Source: Dipylidium caninum (Eukaryota; Platyhelminthes; Cestoda; Cyclophyllidea; Dipylidiidae). Taken from it: a stretch of DNA of 64,000 nt. Both the position numbers and the translations under genes were made by a program. The stretch lies in the NCBI GenBank assembly GCA_017562135.1, contig QEYB01000406.1:587721-651720 (forward strand), written 5' to 3'. Each line of letters opens with the position of its first letter. The first letter of the stretch is position 1. The notes under the pieces were generated by a model. That model ran no database searches. It was not told the origin of the DNA and worked only from the letters and a program-made list of their open reading frames with translations. Shown one piece after another: positions 60,020 to 64,000 of this stretch.

Positions 60020-60132
60020 TGAAATACAACAACAAGACATGAACAAGAACAAACAGCAACGGCAAGTTGCGCAAAAGAGGTGATAAATACAACAACAGAA
60101 CATGAACAAGAACAACAGCAACGGCAACGACA
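60020..60132 (+). repeat. Two tandem copies of an ACAACAA-rich unit
   Basis: A unit of about 63 bases occurs twice (from about 60,023 and 60,086): AATACAACAACA, then ACATGAACAAGAACAA, then CAGCAACGGCAA. Confidence 0.75.
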
Positions 60133-62392
60133 ACAGGGGGAAGACGTGGGGAAAGGCCAAGCAATGAGCAGAATACGATGGACGCCGGATGCACATTCTT
60201 ATTCTTCTTGATGGCCTCCATTGCAGTTGGGAAGGCGGTAAGCAAAACTCTCAACGAACTACTGAGGCGATGCCGTGGCATTGGCGGGCGTCCAGAGCGC
60301 TGCCGAGAATGATGGACGTCTTTCCACGAGCTCCGGGAAGATGGAAACCTTTCATTCCTCACACCATTGAAATCTGCTTAACGTGCAGCATGGCCGGCCT
60401 AGTATCTTACTGGCATTCGAGCCGCCACCGAAGTCTTTTCGATAGTGGAAATCCACAAAAGTGCTTATTTAATGGACGGGCAACACGTAAAGTAAAGCAG
60501 AAAAGATGGAGCATAAGGGAGGAGAAAGTGAAGGAAAAACACCGCTTAAACATTACGCAAACCAAGTCAAGTACCAAAACTAGTCCGAGATTGTACGCTT
60601 GTGGAGCAGACAGTGCCCCGGAGGCGGTGTGGCCCGCCAGACGCGGCGTTGGGAGCGGGGAAAATTTGAGTAATTAATTGCCAGACTGTAGGCCCGACTC
60701 CGTGAATGGCAATCCTGTTGGCGGTGGCAGCGGCAGCCGGCAGTGGCCTGGCAGTGGCGGTGGCAGTGGCAGGTGGCGAGGAGGTCACCCTCCACCGTGG
60801 CGTCCGCGTGTCTTGGTGGTTACCCTCAAACATCAACTCTCGCGCCTCCTGTCAACCGAAAGGAATGATTTCAGGGCCACTGAGTCCCCTTACCCCCTTC
60901 ATCTACTCGACACTCGTTACGCTCAATGGCTTTTCCACTTCCCCCTACTCACCGCTTACCTCAGTCATATATGCACTCAAAACTGGCAAGCCTCGCTTGG
61001 CTTTGAGTGTATTATATAGGAAAAGGAAAGCAGAGTGGAGTAGGAAGTAGGCTACCCCAGGCTCCTCCTCCCTCCCCCTCCCCTCCCTCTCCTCTCCCTC
61101 TCCTCTCTCCCCTCTCTTCTCGAAGAGATAGCTTTCCTCGTCAAGTGAGGAGACGTCCTTCACGTCTGATATGTACACCACATGAATTTTGCCAAGTCTA
61201 CAAACTGAGGCACTGCTTTTGCGCGTATCGCAGATGGGGCGCATTAGAGGAAAGAGTAAAAGAAGGGCGCAGACTGGTGACCAACTCGTATCCCAGTGCA
61301 GTCCAGTCAAGAGTGCCACGACAAGTGGCCCACTAAGCTGTCCTCCGAGCACCCGCATTGGAGGACATGGCAAGAGCTGCTCACCACTCGGACCACCCTA
61401 AGACCGACCGATTGCCTGCAGCTTCATTTGTGAATTTCCAAAAAAAAATCACTGTTGAATGGAAAATTACGCGCTTCCCCCACGCAACATAGGCACTTGG
61501 TACACCCCGAGGCAAGGCGTGAGTCTGCGCACCATGGCCACTATTGAGGCGCCCCGCAGGCGGACAGTTCGGTTCTGTCGGCGCAGTCCTTCAACTTGCA
61601 GTCTGCTTCGCTTTCTCCATCATTCAGTGGGGCAAGCAAGGTCCGTTAATCGTCTGCGGAGAGGTTAAAAGTTAAGCCAGAGTCGATAAGAGCAGAGGAG
61701 CATGTGAGGCAAGCCATGGCGAGATGCGTCGAGGCTCTCCGCTCACCCAGTTACCCAGTCGGTAGGGGTCTTGGGCGAGGGTGGGAAGGGGTGGGGGGAG
61801 GAGAGCGAGAAGGAGAGAGAGGGATCGGGGCCCAATTCCGGCGGTGTGGACGTCGCAACAGCAACTTTTGCCCCACCTGTTTCCGAGGTCTGTCGACCTG
61901 CAGCGGGTTGTCAGCACATGTTTGACGCGACACACGTCGGACAATAGGATGGAACAGAGAGGGGGCCAGTAGCCTCACAACTGGGGCATACAATAACCGC
62001 TTTGAGGGCAGAGACAATCACTGCAAGTAATTAGTCAAATGACCCAACCTCCTCTGTTGTGCTCGTCCAAGTGAGAAACTTCTCCGTCCTGCCGACCCGA
62101 AAGCATCAAACAGTTGTTTACGTCCTTTGATACAAGGTGTATTCCCTTCAGAACACGAATAATTCCCACCTAGCGAACGAATCTTAGCCTTATAATTGAA
62201 AAGTCGGCCAAGTGGCAAGTCGCAGTGGCAAACGTGGCAAGTGCAGAGTGTGAGAGTGAGGACTTGGTCAAACTGCGCAATCCCAGAACATGACGAGAAG
62301 GGACGTTCCTGCCGCCCACTCACTTAGTGTGACACAAATGAACTTGAGGATAAAACTGGCTCCCCAAAAGACGGAGTGGCGGCCTTCAGGGC
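60133..62392. other. GC-rich spacer with simple repeats
   Basis: (GGCAGTGGC)-type repeat at about 60,718-60,778; a pyrimidine (CTCTCCC) tract at about 61,058-61,118. Frames near 60,360-60,460 (plus), 61,672-61,944 (minus) and 62,018-62,323 (minus) contain loose Cys/His patterns that may be further TAZ1 scraps, but none is convincing. Confidence 0.3.
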
Positions 62393-62445
62393 ACGGTCGT
62401 CGGCCTGTCGGTCTGTCGGTTCTGTGGTCTGTCGGTCGAGTGGTC
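62393..62445 (+). repeat. GTCGGTCT-type tandem repeat
   Basis: Imperfect units of GTCGGTCT / GTGGTCT repeated over about 50 bases. Confidence 0.65.
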
Positions 62446-64000
62446 TGCGACTGACGGACACCTGCCTTCGAGCACCCCAATCAGCAGACGGGCACGCGCA
62501 GTTGCAATTACGTGACCGATTCAAAAGAGGGCGGTGGGCAGTTTTGCGCATTCGGGCGGCAAAGCCCGATTGGGATCAACAGAAGTGTTTGTGTGTAAAC
62601 ACTCAGCTACATCGTACAAAGCGCTATACTTAAGTCCCCGAGAGAGCGGCAACCGGCATTGGGTGGGTCTCCAATGTCAGCTGCTCCGTGCGGACTAGAT
62701 CCCGTAGTGCATTCCTCGCAGTGCTCACTTTACTGATATCGGATGATTCTTCGTCTCGCCACTTTTCTCCCCCATAACAATCGCTGCCTCCTTGAGCCGC
62801 GTCCAGGACTGTCGGGAGTGTCAGGACATGAGGTTCTACTGGCCGACTCTTCTGGTGCCTCACCCACGCTCACCTATGGACTGTAGAAAGTGATTTTAAT
62901 TCTTTTTAAGGAATTTTGAATTAAAATAAATTACAAAAAAAGTGCTTCGTTGACCATACGAAACGCGACGGCCCGCTGTTGGGGGGTGGGCATCAAAACT
63001 CAGAAAAGTCCCACCACGTCACATGCAAAACTACTGAAGCATAGATGGAGTGTTAAGGAAAAGAAAATGATCTTACACCGAAAGCTGGCATCGAGCGACT
63101 TAGTGATTTAGTGCTTCTTAACTTTTGCTCCCCGAGCGCACTATAAAAGCCTTCTCCGCTGCCAGTGGTCTCAGTCGGCCTCGGGGAGGTTGAGGAGAGT
63201 GTGCCGGGGAGTGTGCACGGGGGGCAGTGTGCAGTGAGCTACTTCGAGATGGGAGACGGGTCGGCTGCAGGGCTATCGCGCCTTCGCCCCGGGTATTACC
63301 CATGGGCTCGCACAGACCGATAGAAATACATTACCCATCTCGCGCCGCTTCGGTCTACGCACCCGACGTCTAAATGCTCTATCCCCCCCCGTCACCCATC
63401 ACGGTCCTAGCCCCTCATGCACGAACCCTCTTCCCCCTTTCCCGTGCGTGTGCGCCGGCATAGCAGACACAGAAACCGCGTCCTCTCTCTCGCCGTCTCA
63501 CTCATATTATGATGCTTCAGTCTGGAAGCCCACAACATAACTAAGTTCTGATTCCTCGTTCATTCGCTCGCCCTCTGGCTCCTTTTCACTCCAGAAACCT
63601 CACAATAGTCTTCACTCCCCTATCCGGGGACGCGACTACCAACCGACGGGCCACGGCTGGGCACGCAAACTTATTCGTTACCGTAAGTCCTTTCTGTGGG
63701 TGTCCAAATTAATATTTATATTACTAACAATTAAATATTATTATTCGTGCATTTGAAGGAAGGATTGAGCCTATCTCCAGTGCCTAAATGTTTTGCTCAG
63801 AAAACTCTCAGCCTATTTTAACACGGAACTCAAGAAAAGGAATTGGAGGCGAATTTTGTAATGCGTCAGTCCTGTTCGGTGATAGTAGGCGTCTAGTAAG
63901 GCTAATTGGTCTAGACATGTGGACTGTTGGATTGGGATTAAGCGGAGACCGCTCGAAGCGAAACCCGTCTCGGCTGGGAGTGTTAGTGTATAAGTGTACG
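62446..64000. other. Window end without recognised gene
   Basis: No ORF above 80 codons and no domain. I see no tRNA- or rRNA-like structure. Confidence 0.35.

Noticed and set aside
60189..60677. 162-codon plus-strand ORF
   Set aside because: Arg/Lys-rich without domain; a loose VSYWHSSRHR match to TAZ1 lacks the cysteines.
61672..62323. Minus-strand Cys/His-rich frames as further TAZ1 copies
   Set aside because: Spacing does not fit without several gaps, and the region is GC-rich, where such frames arise by chance.

Overview
The window reads as nuclear DNA of an animal. It is most likely a parasitic flatworm, and a tapeworm is the best guess. The reasons are very short introns (36-64 bases) mixed with longer ones, flatworm-like divergence of otherwise conserved animal genes, and no bacterial signals. 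The taxon is an inference from gene structure only; no database was searched. All splice sites were placed by eye from reading frame, phase and GT/AG (one GC/AG) borders.

Layout. (1) 1-4.5 kb, plus strand: the 3' part of an SLC39A13/ZIP13-like zinc transporter. (2) 5.24-6.54 kb, plus strand: a complete four-exon RBM8A/Y14 gene. (3) 6.6-17 kb: no ordinary gene found; one possible decayed TAZ1 copy near 10.3 kb. (4) 17.08-24.06 kb, minus strand: a seven-exon CREB-binding protein/p300 gene. The exons sum to exactly 1893 codons and encode TAZ1, KIX, bromodomain, RING/PHD, KAT, ZZ, TAZ2 and a divergent NCBD. (5) 25-31 kb: fragments resembling arrestin-domain proteins on both strands. (6) 31-64 kb: a repeat-rich, increasingly GC-rich region.

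The main discovery is in region 6. Two minus-strand genes (39,989-40,750 and 44,303-45,136) encode compact proteins made only of a TAZ1-like zinc-finger domain followed by a KIX-like domain. They have no bromodomain and no acetyltransferase. KIX is split by an intron at the same residue and in the same phase as in the CBP gene about 16-20 kb away. The TAZ1 segment of the 40-kb copy aligns with CBP TAZ1 without gaps over about 50 residues, although several zinc ligands are lost. Around them lie many broken TAZ1 copies on both strands, some with frameshifts or a stop codon where a zinc cysteine should be. The picture is a birth-and-death family that arose by DNA-level duplication of the TAZ1-KIX part of CBP. 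The intact members could bind CBP/p300 partners without acetylating anything, acting as decoys or adaptors; that role is inference.

The family sits in a rearranged landscape. Inverted repeat arms of about 1.1 kb (30.93-32.06 and 41.79-42.90 kb) enclose about 9.7 kb, with a further internal copy at 37.0-37.6 kb and a near-perfect palindrome at 41.5-42.05 kb. An orphan exon resembling Niemann-Pick C1 (NPC1) lies at 48.17-48.30 kb. From 55 kb to the end I see no gene I can name, only low-complexity tracts, one 284-codon open frame and short TAZ1-like scraps.
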